NCBI RefSeq assembly: GCF_030580655.1
Contig: NZ_JAUQTB010000003.1
Span: forward strand, 62,001 to 126,000
Direction: 5' to 3'
Length of the DNA: 64,000 nt
Source of the DNA: Paenibacillus lacisoli
GTDB lineage: Bacteria > Bacillota > Bacilli > Paenibacillales > Paenibacillaceae
This document shows, one piece after another, positions 26,857 to 34,379 of this stretch. The notes below the pieces were generated by a model. The model saw only the letters and a list, made by a program, of their open reading frames with translations. It was not told the origin of the DNA and did no database searches. A program made the position numbers and the translations under genes. Numbering within the stretch: position 1 is the first letter of the stretch; every line of letters begins with the position of its first letter.

Positions 26857-29444
26857 ATATTGTCAATACGTTAACCCTCCGGCATCTGAAGCAGAACAAG
26901 AGGCGAACGCTTGTAACTATGATTGGCGTCATCATTTCGGTGTCCATGGTGACCGCTGTCGCTACGCTTGTTTTTTCTTTTGCGGATGTAATGATCAGAC
27001 AAACCATCGCCGATACAGGGGAGTGGCATATCCAATATCAAGATATAACCAAAGTACAGCTGGCGGCGATACAGGGCGATGATGCAGCCAAAACCGTTGC
27101 GATCACAAGGGACCTTGGTTATGCCCCTTTAGAAGGGGGACAAAATCCCAATAAGCCGTACTTGTTCATCAAGGAATATGATGCGCAAGGGTTCGCACAA
27201 TTTCAGGTCAAACTAAGCAAGGGACGTCTTCCGCACACGGACAAGGAAGTTGTGATCTCCGAGCCCGTTGCAACGAATGCCAAAGTGAAGTACGAAATCG
27301 GCGACCATCTAAGGCTCCGCGTCGGCGAACGATTCGAACAAGGGGGGGATCAACCCCTGGATCAGACTGACCCGCTGCGCAGGAAAGACGGTACTTTAAC
27401 CGAGACGTTACAGCATAGCATGATCAGGGATTATACGGTGGTAGGCTTCATTAAACGCCCCTTGTGGGAAACGACCTTTGCCCCGGGTTATACGATCATT
27501 AGCTATGTTGATGATCATACCATCGGGGGTAATGATCGAGTTAATGCATCGGTGGTCTTGCAGCACGTCAATCCGTTCTTGTTCGCGCATGCAGAGCGGC
27601 TGGCTGAGAATAACCAAATTAAAAACGTCCAGTATCATAACGATTTGCTTCATTATTATGGCTTGTCCAGCAGCGGCGCTGCATCCAGCATGATGTTCTC
27701 CCTATCGGCAATCATTATGGGGGTCATTATGATTGGTTCGGTTGCGCTCATCTATAACGCTTTTGCGATATCCGTCTCGGAACGTTTCCGCCATTTAGGG
27801 ATGCTCGCGAGCGTGGGGGCTACGAAAAGGCAGAAGCGAAATTCCGTGTTTTTTGAAGGTATCATCATTGGCTTGATCAGCATTCCCATTGGCATCCTCT
27901 GCGGTCTTGCCGGAATCGGGATCACCTTTTGGTTCATGAACACGATGATTGAAGGGGCATTATGGACCAATGAAAAGCTGAAGCTCATCGTCACGCCGTT
28001 ATCGCTCTTGATGGCTTGTCTTGTTTCGATGCTGACGATTTTGGTGTCGACGTATCTCCCGGCGATCAAGGCATCCAGGGTATCTGCTATGGACGCGATT
28101 CGCCAAACCACCGACGTAAAGCTTACGGCCAAAGCTGTGAAAACGTCGAAGATCATTCGCAAGCTCTTCGGGATCGAAGCGGAGATCGGACTGAAAAACT
28201 TAAAAAGGAACAAAAGAAGATATCATGCTATTCTTTTTTCGCTTGTCATCAGTATCGTTTTGTTTTTGACGGTATCATTTTTTACGACCGGCATGACACA
28301 ATCCCTGGAACTGTCGCGGGAAGGCGCCAATTACGATATTGAAGTATCGTACAGCAATGGAAAAAGAACGGATGACCGGTTGATGCAATCGATTGTATCA
28401 TTGGATGGCGTCACGGAATACAACGTAATTCACGAGTTAGATGGGAACGCTTGGGTCAATGCAGCGTACATCGCCAATGAATTGAAAGAGAAGGTTAAGC
28501 AGGATAAGAGTTTGCTGCAAGATGGGAAGTACCCTTACGGTATTAAAATTCATGCCTTGGATGATTCGAGTCTGCAAGCCTATGCCAGAGCGGTTGGCGC
28601 AGATTACGAACAGCTTACGGATCCGGATCATCCCGCTGCAATCGTGATGGATACGATTCATTACAAGGATATGGACACGGGGAAATATGTTCAGGCGAAG
28701 GCCATATATACGAATGTCGGTCAAAGTATCGAGCTGACGAGCTTCAATAAAGAGAATGGGGAAGAAACGAAGTCAAATAAAGTGATGGTTGCCGGATTGA
28801 CGGGTCAAGCACCGATGGGGATGAACTCGATCGGCATAGGCGGGTTAAATATGGTCGTGTCAGAACGTGTTATGAATCGGCTGGCAGACGACGAGGACCT
28901 GGCTAACGCTTCGGCGTACCTCCATTTGACAAGCACGGAACCGATGAAAACGCAGCAGGAAATTGAAGAGATGAATGAGACCAATCTGAATGTCTACAAT
29001 GTATATCAATCCAGGAAAAGCGAAGAACAACAGATTCTTCTGATGACCGTCTTTGCTTACGGTTTTATCGTACTAATCTCTGCGATTTCCGTTGCGAACA
29101 TCTTTAATACGATCTCGACGGGACTGGCTCTTCGTAAACGGGAATTTGCGATGCTGAAATCCGTAGGCATGACGCCAAAAGGTTTTGCGAAAATGATGAA
29201 CTATGAAAGTGTTTTTTATGGAATCAAGTCACTGTTGTTCGGGCTTCCCGTCAGTTTCGTCGTAATGGTTCTAATCTATAGAGCATTTGCGAAAAAATTC
29301 AGCTATGGGTTTACGCTACCCTGGATGAGCATTCTGTCGGTCATTGTTGGCGTATTTGTCATTGTCAGTTCCGCGATTGTTTATTCCGGCGCTAAAGTAA
29401 AAAAGGAGAATATTATTGATGCATTAAAGCAAGAGAATATATGA
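26853..29444 (+). CDS. FtsX-family ABC transporter permease, two FtsX modules
   Basis: An 863-residue membrane protein. Helix 1 (about 20-45) is followed by a large external domain of about 230 residues, three helices (FtsX module 1, about 280-415), a further helix near 475-490, a second external domain of about 230 residues, and a last three-helix FtsX module (about 730-855). This double layout resembles YtrF/SalY-like exporters rather than BceB, which has ten helices and one large loop. With its ATPase it probably removes envelope-active compounds; the two-component pair upstream is the likely regulator. A terminator candidate lies downstream at 29639. Confidence 0.9.
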   Translation: MNIVNTLTLRHLKQNKRRTLVTMIGVIISVSMVTAVATLVFSFADVMIRQTIADTGEWHIQYQDITKVQLAAIQGDDAAKTVAITRDLGYAPLEGGQNPNKPYLFIKEYDAQGFAQFQVKLSKGRLPHTDKEVVISEPVATNAKVKYEIGDHLRLRVGERFEQGGDQPLDQTDPLRRKDGTLTETLQHSMIRDYTVVGFIKRPLWETTFAPGYTIISYVDDHTIGGNDRVNASVVLQHVNPFLFAHAERLAENNQIKNVQYHNDLLHYYGLSSSGAASSMMFSLSAIIMGVIMIGSVALIYNAFAISVSERFRHLGMLASVGATKRQKRNSVFFEGIIIGLISIPIGILCGLAGIGITFWFMNTMIEGALWTNEKLKLIVTPLSLLMACLVSMLTILVSTYLPAIKASRVSAMDAIRQTTDVKLTAKAVKTSKIIRKLFGIEAEIGLKNLKRNKRRYHAILFSLVISIVLFLTVSFFTTGMTQSLELSREGANYDIEVSYSNGKRTDDRLMQSIVSLDGVTEYNVIHELDGNAWVNAAYIANELKEKVKQDKSLLQDGKYPYGIKIHALDDSSLQAYARAVGADYEQLTDPDHPAAIVMDTIHYKDMDTGKYVQAKAIYTNVGQSIELTSFNKENGEETKSNKVMVAGLTGQAPMGMNSIGIGGLNMVVSERVMNRLADDEDLANASAYLHLTSTEPMKTQQEIEEMNETNLNVYNVYQSRKSEEQQILLMTVFAYGFIVLISAISVANIFNTISTGLALRKREFAMLKSVGMTPKGFAKMMNYESVFYGIKSLLFGLPVSFVVMVLIYRAFAKKFSYGFTLPWMSILSVIVGVFVIVSSAIVYSGAKVKKENIIDALKQENI

Positions 29445-29901
29445 TCGGTCACCGGCACGGTTCGTTTTCTTCTTTCGGCGGGGTTGGGTTGTTGTTAAAT
29501 TGGAGGGAGTACGTGGAATTATCAAAGGAGGAGTGCCGGAGTAAGGGGTAGTTATTTCTAATAAAGCCGGATACTGAAATACCCATAGCCTCCTATATAG
29601 TAGACAGGTTATATAATAAATCAAGGTATTGCAAGCCGGTACCCATAGACTAAACACTTTGAAAAAGGGGAATAGGCTGTGGGTACTTTTGCGTATGAAG
29701 TAGCGGAAAGGAAAAATTTCGCCCTATACATGATGCGGCGAACCGTTTTTCTCTCACGTTTCATTGGTATCTTCTAGACACGGTGAACCCTGAGAAATTC
29801 GCGTCAAAAAGATCAAAGGCTCCCTCCGCCGTTTGCGGTAGGAGCCAGGTTAACAACATGCTTATTAACAGACGGGTCAAGGCATGCAGGGACAAATTCG
29901 C
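29445..29901. other. Gene-free region holding partial repeat R4
   Basis: A 457-bp gap with no convincing gene. It contains a long-loop terminator candidate (GTACCCA 29639-29645 with TGGGTAC 29680-29686, then TTTT). TTTCGCCCTA (29717-29726) is the reverse complement of the base run after rlmH. GGCGAACCGT (29737-29746) is identical to the start of R2. AAATTCGCGTCAA (29795-29807) is the inverted partner of R3. These are read as the right ends of SCC-like cassettes. Confidence 0.6.
29811..29846 (-). terminator. Terminator of marR-2
   Basis: On the minus strand GGCTCC...GGAGCC with an internal CCGC/GCGG stem is followed by TTTGATCTTTTT, 55 bp beyond the marR-2 stop. Confidence 0.75.
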
Positions 29902-30345
29902 TTAAGAATAAGCTTTTGCTCTTTCTGCCAGCTTAGTAATCGATTCAATGTCTTGATCGGTTAATTGATCAAGAAAAAATTTTTGTATGGCCTTAGAGAC
30001 AATGGGACGGGCCTCATCCAATGCCAATTGGCCCGCGGAAGTGATGATCACTTGAACGCCACGATCTGTATCTATGGGTCTCCTTGTCACAAGCCCCCGT
30101 TTTTCCATCCGTGTCAGATGATGTGATAATCTGCTTTTCTCCCAATCCATCGAGTCAGCTAGTTCTTGTTGGCGAAGATCCCCATTCCCCAGAAGGGCTA
30201 ATCGATCTAATACACCATAATCAGCTTCAGAGAGTCCTGTAGACTCGGTTAATTCTTTGATGACGCGACCGAAGATGGTCTGAAAAGAGCCCTTCCACAT
30301 GTGCCATATACGCATTTCCGCTTCGTTTAGTTCAAACTTTTCCAT
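29902..30345 (-). CDS. MarR-family transcriptional regulator (paralogue 2)
   Basis: A 147-residue winged-helix repressor, about 73% identical by hand count to the one at 9924; the segment KSRLSHHLTRMEKRG is unchanged in both. It is divergent from an alpha/beta hydrolase. As in the paralogue, no ribosome binding site precedes the ATG: a TATTAT box ends six bases upstream, with TTGAAG 18 bp further up, so a leaderless transcript is likely. Operators at 30362 and 30400 share the sequence and spacing of the paralogue's. Each copy lies just right of an att-like repeat, so the module was probably duplicated or acquired twice with the island. Confidence 0.88.
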   Translation of the reverse strand: MEKFELNEAEMRIWHMWKGSFQTIFGRVIKELTESTGLSEADYGVLDRLALLGNGDLRQQELADSMDWEKSRLSHHLTRMEKRGLVTRRPIDTDRGVQVIITSAGQLALDEARPIVSKAIQKFFLDQLTDQDIESITKLAERAKAYS

Positions 30346-30361
30346 AGAGATATAATAACAT

Positions 30362-30417
30362 GGTTGACGCGTCAACTTCAACGTGTTACCTTAGTGATTG
30401 AGTTGATACATCAACTC
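30362..30417. promoter_or_regulatory. Two MarR operators between marR-2 and the hydrolase gene
   Basis: GTTGA-CGCG-TCAAC (30363-30376) and GAGTTGA-TACA-TCAACTC (30400-30417) are perfect palindromes, centres 39 bp apart. They match the GTTGA-N4-TCAAC sites at 10393-10485. Confidence 0.8.
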
Positions 30418-30497
30418 GAGTTGTGCTGCTATATATTCAAATGGATGAAGTAAAGGAGAGTGGAACTATGCAAGGTCAACCTAAGGAGGAACATTCC

Positions 30498-31466
30498 ATG
30501 AGCAAGCCGTTTACTGAAGCTGACGGTATTTCGGTTAGCGATTCCACGCCAGTCATGACCTTTAGCCCTGTGGTGCTGTCGGTCCCGGGCAGGATTGTAG
30601 ATCTGCAGATCAAGGTCTCTGCACCATCGACGGGGAGCGGCCTACCCGTGATACTGTTGTCACACGGCCACGGGCCTTCAAACTTCATATCATCCCTACA
30701 TGGCTACGGCCCCCTTGCAGATTTCTGGGCAGCTCATGGATTCGTCGTTATCCAGCCCACTCACTTGGACTCAATGATGTTGGGCCTGCGTGAAACGCAA
30801 AGCCCGGAAGCTCCATTGTATTGGCGATCTAGAGCTGAGGATATGCGCTACATTCTTGATCAACTCGATCATATCGAGGCTGCTGTACCGGGGCTTGGTG
30901 GGCGTATTGACAAGGGTCGGATCGCCGCAGTTGGGCATTCATTAGGCGGGCTTACGGTAGGCATGTTGTGCGGTCAGGGGGTAACGGATCCGGTGGACGG
31001 TAAAGAAGTGAATCTGCTTGATCCCCGGATTAAGGCTGGTGTACTGCTGGCTGCCCCAGGAAGAGGTGAGGACCTCTCCGCGTTTGCAACCGAGCACTAC
31101 CCGGTTTTGAGATCAACTAGCTTTGCTAACATGACAACGCCAGCCTTAATCGTCGTGGGCGAGAACGACTGGAGCCCCAGATTTTCCAATCGCAAGGATT
31201 GGCGCTCCGATGCCTATTATCTGAGCCCCGGTCCGAAATGCCTGTTGACACTGATCGGTGCGGAGCACGGGCTTGGCGGGATAGCCTCGTACGATGCGGC
31301 GGAAACAACCGATGAAAATCCCGAGCGTGTAGCGGTGCTTCGAGCCCTTGTCTGGTCCTATCTCCGCAGTGCACTCTATCCAGAAGACGCTGCCTGGCAT
31401 AAAGTGTGTGTCGAGTTGAAGAATACACCTAATCCGCTAGGTATAATTGAGTGTAAAAGCGGATGA
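30498..31466 (+). CDS. Alpha/beta hydrolase (dienelactone hydrolase/PAF-acetylhydrolase-like)
   Basis: A 322-residue cytoplasmic serine hydrolase. The oxyanion strand is VILLSHGHGPS, the nucleophile elbow GHSLGG near residue 168, the acid region LIVVGENDWS and the histidine region GAEHGLGG. No signal peptide. The ATG at 30498 has AAGGAGG eight bases upstream; an ATG at 30468 also has AAAGGAG, so a 10-residue longer form is possible. It is divergent from marR-2 across two operators and is the likely regulated gene. Substrate unknown; ester or lactone detoxification is a guess. Confidence 0.87.
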   Translation: MSKPFTEADGISVSDSTPVMTFSPVVLSVPGRIVDLQIKVSAPSTGSGLPVILLSHGHGPSNFISSLHGYGPLADFWAAHGFVVIQPTHLDSMMLGLRETQSPEAPLYWRSRAEDMRYILDQLDHIEAAVPGLGGRIDKGRIAAVGHSLGGLTVGMLCGQGVTDPVDGKEVNLLDPRIKAGVLLAAPGRGEDLSAFATEHYPVLRSTSFANMTTPALIVVGENDWSPRFSNRKDWRSDAYYLSPGPKCLLTLIGAEHGLGGIASYDAAETTDENPERVAVLRALVWSYLRSALYPEDAAWHKVCVELKNTPNPLGIIECKSG

Positions 31467-31817
31467 GAGCATAAAAGAGTTAGATTTAAACGCGCAGCAA
31501 GGAAAAATCATTGATTATATCTACGAAAACCAGGATCGGAGTATTATTCAAAAGGAACTTGCCGAACGCTTCAACGTACGAGGAGCCGGTATTACAAGCA
31601 TGCTTCAGGGTCTTGAGAAACAAGGATTTATCGAGCGTAAGATCCCTGCCAATAATGAGCGGCAAAAAAATATATATGTCCTGCCCAAGGCTGTTGAGTT
31701 GATTGAAGACTTTAATGAGTCCTTTCAAGGTGTGAGGACGAAATCGTTCAAGCCCTTACCGTGGAGGAGAAGCAAACCTTAAAGGAACTGCTCCTTAAAA
31801 TTAATGAGAGCTTGTGA
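31447..31817 (+). pseudogene. MarR-family regulator, 5'-truncated and frameshifted
   Basis: From LDLNAQQGKIIDYIYENQD through ITSMLQGLEKQGFIERKI and NNERQKNIYVLPK this is a MarR winged helix. The first 30 or so residues of the family are missing: the frame begins inside the 3' end of the hydrolase gene from a TTG with no ribosome binding site. After FNESFQGV the frame shifts near 31733. The correct ending (EDEIVQALTVEEKQ, LLLKINESL) continues in another frame to a stop at 31817. Two independent lesions mark it as dead. Confidence 0.8.
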
Positions 31818-31909
31818 TTGCGGTTGGACTTGAGGTTATACATACATATACGGAGTGGAGAAAGGAGTGAAGATGAATCACTTATAAAGCAGCTCCTTAT
31901 ATTCTTTTG

Positions 31910-32707
31910 ATGGGTCTTTTTCTCGTGGTTTTGGATGGTCTTTGGGTTGTTAGAACGTATGATGCATACGATACATACCCGAGGGAAGCGTTTTTCGTAT
32001 TGGTTCTTGGACTATGCCTGATGATGATCGCTTACTTGATCATCCGGCACAGATCGAAGGAAGTTGCTCATACACAGCATAAAAAAAATAATGTACGAGA
32101 AGAAAGGACGGCTGTTCAGCTGTTCGTTAACCGGATGTGGAAGCAGCGGGAAACGGTGGGAAGCAAATTAACCGCGGTTCTCCTTGTGATCCTTGTAATT
32201 ATCGCTATCTTTGATTTTAGGTTGGCGTTAAATATGCTGCAGCCCAGCATGGTTGTGGGCATGATTGTATTTTCATTTTTCTATATTATGAATGATGAGG
32301 GTGAGGAGGTAGAGGAGGAGGAGCTGCAGCCTGAAAATCATAAACTGCGGGCTCTTCTGCGTCTGATCGATTACAGGGAACATCCCTTCAGTCTGGGGCT
32401 GCTCTTATTTATTATCATTGTCCTGACTCTTTTACTGTCTAAGCAGTATGGATTGATGCTGAGTCTTGAGACAGGCGGCAATCCCATGTACGTCATGAGT
32501 TTACCAACAGCTGCATTTATCTTGTCAGGACTATCCATTGCCTGTGGATTTATTTATATCATTCACTACTGTGATTTCTTCGGGCTTCGCCAAACAGAAC
32601 AGGGCCCTTATAAGCTGTTCCAGATCCATTTTTATGAAATTATCATTTGTGGAGCTTCCTTTTTCATCTGGTTATTCATACTGGGGATTACATGGATCAC
32701 GGGTTAA
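31910..32707 (+). CDS. Polytopic membrane protein, start region apparently frameshifted
   Basis: An integral membrane protein of about 265 residues with six or seven helices and an acidic loop (DEGEEVEEEELQ, about 125-137). No family recognised. The best start signal is the ATG at 31873 behind AAAGGAG, but that frame stops after four codons. Removing one T near 31882 would join MNH to YKAAPYILLMGLFLVV and give a natural first membrane helix. As written, translation would have to begin at TTG 31907 or ATG 31910 without a ribosome binding site. It is therefore either a recently damaged gene or a sequencing error. The adjacent MarR remnant is also damaged. Confidence 0.55.
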   Translation: MGLFLVVLDGLWVVRTYDAYDTYPREAFFVLVLGLCLMMIAYLIIRHRSKEVAHTQHKKNNVREERTAVQLFVNRMWKQRETVGSKLTAVLLVILVIIAIFDFRLALNMLQPSMVVGMIVFSFFYIMNDEGEEVEEEELQPENHKLRALLRLIDYREHPFSLGLLLFIIIVLTLLLSKQYGLMLSLETGGNPMYVMSLPTAAFILSGLSIACGFIYIIHYCDFFGLRQTEQGPYKLFQIHFYEIIICGASFFIWLFILGITWITG

Positions 32708-32757
32708 CGTATCGACAAATGGGCGTATCGTTCTGTGCATAACGAACACATATAGTG

Positions 32758-32803
32758 GCCTGTCTAAAAGTCCTATTTAAAGACTTTTCAGACAGGCTAT
32801 TTT
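32758..32803 (+). terminator. Strong terminator
   Basis: GCCTGTCTAAAAGTC pairs with GACTTTTCAGACAGGC (one bulge), followed by TATTTTTG. Confidence 0.88.
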
Positions 32804-32919
32804 TGTTTGGCGGGGAGATGAAGAGAACGGCTAAAGATTGCGGAGCGATACCCATCGCACAAGGATATCGGTGACCTGAGATAGAGGCAGAAATTCAAAT
32901 AGGTATAAAAATTAGTATT

Positions 32920-32936
32920 TACATATATAATATGTA
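32920..32936. promoter_or_regulatory. Palindromic operator before the SRPBCC-EVE-MarR operon
   Basis: TACATAT-ATA-ATATGTA is a perfect inverted repeat containing TATAAT-like sequence and flanked by GTATTTA/TAAATAC. It is a probable site for the MarR protein encoded at 33856, overlapping the operon promoter. Confidence 0.6.
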
Positions 32937-32962
32937 TAAATACAATTTAAGGAGAGATAATG

Positions 32963-33409
32963 ATGTGGCAATTTGAACATTCTCTTATAACAACGGCTAA
33001 AGCGGACACGATTTGGAGGCTGTACAGTGATATTACAACCTGGCCACTCTGGGATAAAGGTATCGAAAGTGCTTCGTTGGAGGGATTATTCGTCCAGGGC
33101 ACGAGGGGGTTCCTGCAGCCGGAAGGTCAGGATCCGCTTCCTTTTGAGCTTCTGGAGGTCAACCCGCTGCATGGTTTCTCGGATATCACGGACATTCCGG
33201 GTGCCGGCATTCAGGTTCAGTTTACTCATCTGTTGGAGGAGTCGAACGGAGCAACTAAGATCACCCATCAAGTGAAAATCACAGGACCAAATGCGGAGCA
33301 GATAGGACCTAAATTCGGAGCTCACATGGTGGAGGGCATCCCCCAAACGATGGATGGACTCGCAAGACTGGTATTGGAACGGGAAAAGGAGCAAAACCCC
33401 AATGAATAA
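32963..33409 (+). CDS. SRPBCC-family protein (polyketide cyclase/START-like)
   Basis: A 148-residue single-domain protein of the START/Bet v1-like fold. The opening FEHSLITTAKADTIWRLYSD and WPLWDKGIESASL are characteristic; the hydrophobic cavity would bind a small lipid or aromatic ligand. The ATG at 32963 has GGAGAG six bases upstream; one at 32960 is closer. It heads a three-gene operon with an EVE-domain protein (8-bp overlap) and a MarR regulator (17-bp overlap), a grouping also seen in other Firmicutes as I recall. Confidence 0.87.
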   Translation: MWQFEHSLITTAKADTIWRLYSDITTWPLWDKGIESASLEGLFVQGTRGFLQPEGQDPLPFELLEVNPLHGFSDITDIPGAGIQVQFTHLLEESNGATKITHQVKITGPNAEQIGPKFGAHMVEGIPQTMDGLARLVLEREKEQNPNE

Positions 33410-33872
33410 AAAGGTTAAAGAGACCCCTAGGTACTGGATTGGCGTCGTCTCAGCCTCTCATGTGGCCAGAGGCGTGGAGGGCGGATTCGCCCAGCTCTGT
33501 CATGGGAAGGCCAATCCCCTGAAACGAATGCAAGCCGGCGATTGGCTGATTTATTACTCGCCTCGCACGGATATGCAGAACGGGAAACCCCTGCAGGCTT
33601 TCACGGCAATCGGGCAGGTGGAGGATGACCACGTTTATACGTTCCCGATGTCCGATTCATTCATACCATTCCGCCGCAACATTCGCTATACTTCTTGTAA
33701 GGTAACGAAGATCAGCCCGCTGCTGGAGCAGCTTAGCTTCACGCGCGGGGTGAGCAATTGGGGTTACCGGTTCCGGTTTGGCCACTTTGAGATCTCGGAG
33801 CAAGACTTCCGGGTCATAACCGATGTCATGTTGAACAGCGCGGAGGGAAAGGCACATGAGCTCAGAATTTAA
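33402..33872 (+). CDS. EVE domain-containing protein
   Basis: A 156-residue protein made of one EVE domain (PUA-like fold) with RYWIGVVSASHV, KRMQAGDWLIYYSPR, FTAIGQV and FRRNIRY. EVE/YTH-related domains bind modified bases in nucleic acids, and EVE proteins have been proposed to read modified DNA in restriction and defence contexts. Here it is embedded in an SRPBCC-MarR operon rather than a restriction operon, so its role is unclear. The start overlaps the previous gene and the end overlaps the MarR gene, indicating coupling. Confidence 0.88.
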   Translation: MNKKVKETPRYWIGVVSASHVARGVEGGFAQLCHGKANPLKRMQAGDWLIYYSPRTDMQNGKPLQAFTAIGQVEDDHVYTFPMSDSFIPFRRNIRYTSCKVTKISPLLEQLSFTRGVSNWGYRFRFGHFEISEQDFRVITDVMLNSAEGKAHELRI

Positions 33873-34299
33873 TAGCGAAAAGGAAAGCCCCGGCTTTATG
33901 CTGTGGCAGGTCACGAATCTGTGGCAAAAAGCGATACGAACTGCATTGGAACCTTTTGAACTGACCCATCCGCAATTTGTACTCCTTTTTTCATGCAAGT
34001 GGATGAATGAACATAATGATCATACGAGCATTACTCAGGTTCAATTAGCCCAGTACACGCAGATGGACGTGAATGTTACTTCGCAGGTGCTGAGGACGCT
34101 GGAGAAGAAAGGCTACATCGAGCGCCGACCCCACCCGACGGATTCAAGAGCGAACGTGATTTCCGTCACGAAGGCGGGGGACACCATCGCATCTCAGGCG
34201 GTCCAGGCGGTTGAAGCGGAGGATCGGGCTTTTTTCTCCAGCCTTGGCCATGAGGTGGAACAGTTGAATCGAATTCTGCAGCAGCTTACGAAGCGGTAG
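33856..34299 (+). CDS. MarR-family transcriptional regulator
   Basis: A 147-residue winged-helix regulator with recognition helix TQMDVNVTSQVLRTLEKKGY and wing RRPHPTDSRANVISVTKAG. It overlaps the 3' end of the EVE gene by 17 bp. As last gene of the operon it probably represses its own promoter at the palindrome 32920-32936. It belongs to a different MarR subgroup from the two paralogues at 9924 and 29902. Confidence 0.9.
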   Translation: MSSEFNSEKESPGFMLWQVTNLWQKAIRTALEPFELTHPQFVLLFSCKWMNEHNDHTSITQVQLAQYTQMDVNVTSQVLRTLEKKGYIERRPHPTDSRANVISVTKAGDTIASQAVQAVEAEDRAFFSSLGHEVEQLNRILQQLTKR

Positions 34300-34379
34300 A
34301 CGGCGGCCATCCTATTAGCAAAGAGGATCATTATTGTCAGTTAGCAGTTTCATAAATTAATGCTGAAAGGATAGGGCAA

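Noticed and set aside
29450..29700. Possible riboswitch or small RNA in the gap after the ABC permease
   Set aside because: Apart from a long-loop terminator no known riboswitch core or conserved pairing could be recognised, and no dependent gene follows on that strand.
32848..32872. A further att-like repeat resembling CCGTATCACAAGG
   Set aside because: Only ATC and ACAAGGA agree, with inserted bases; no inverted-repeat partner nearby.
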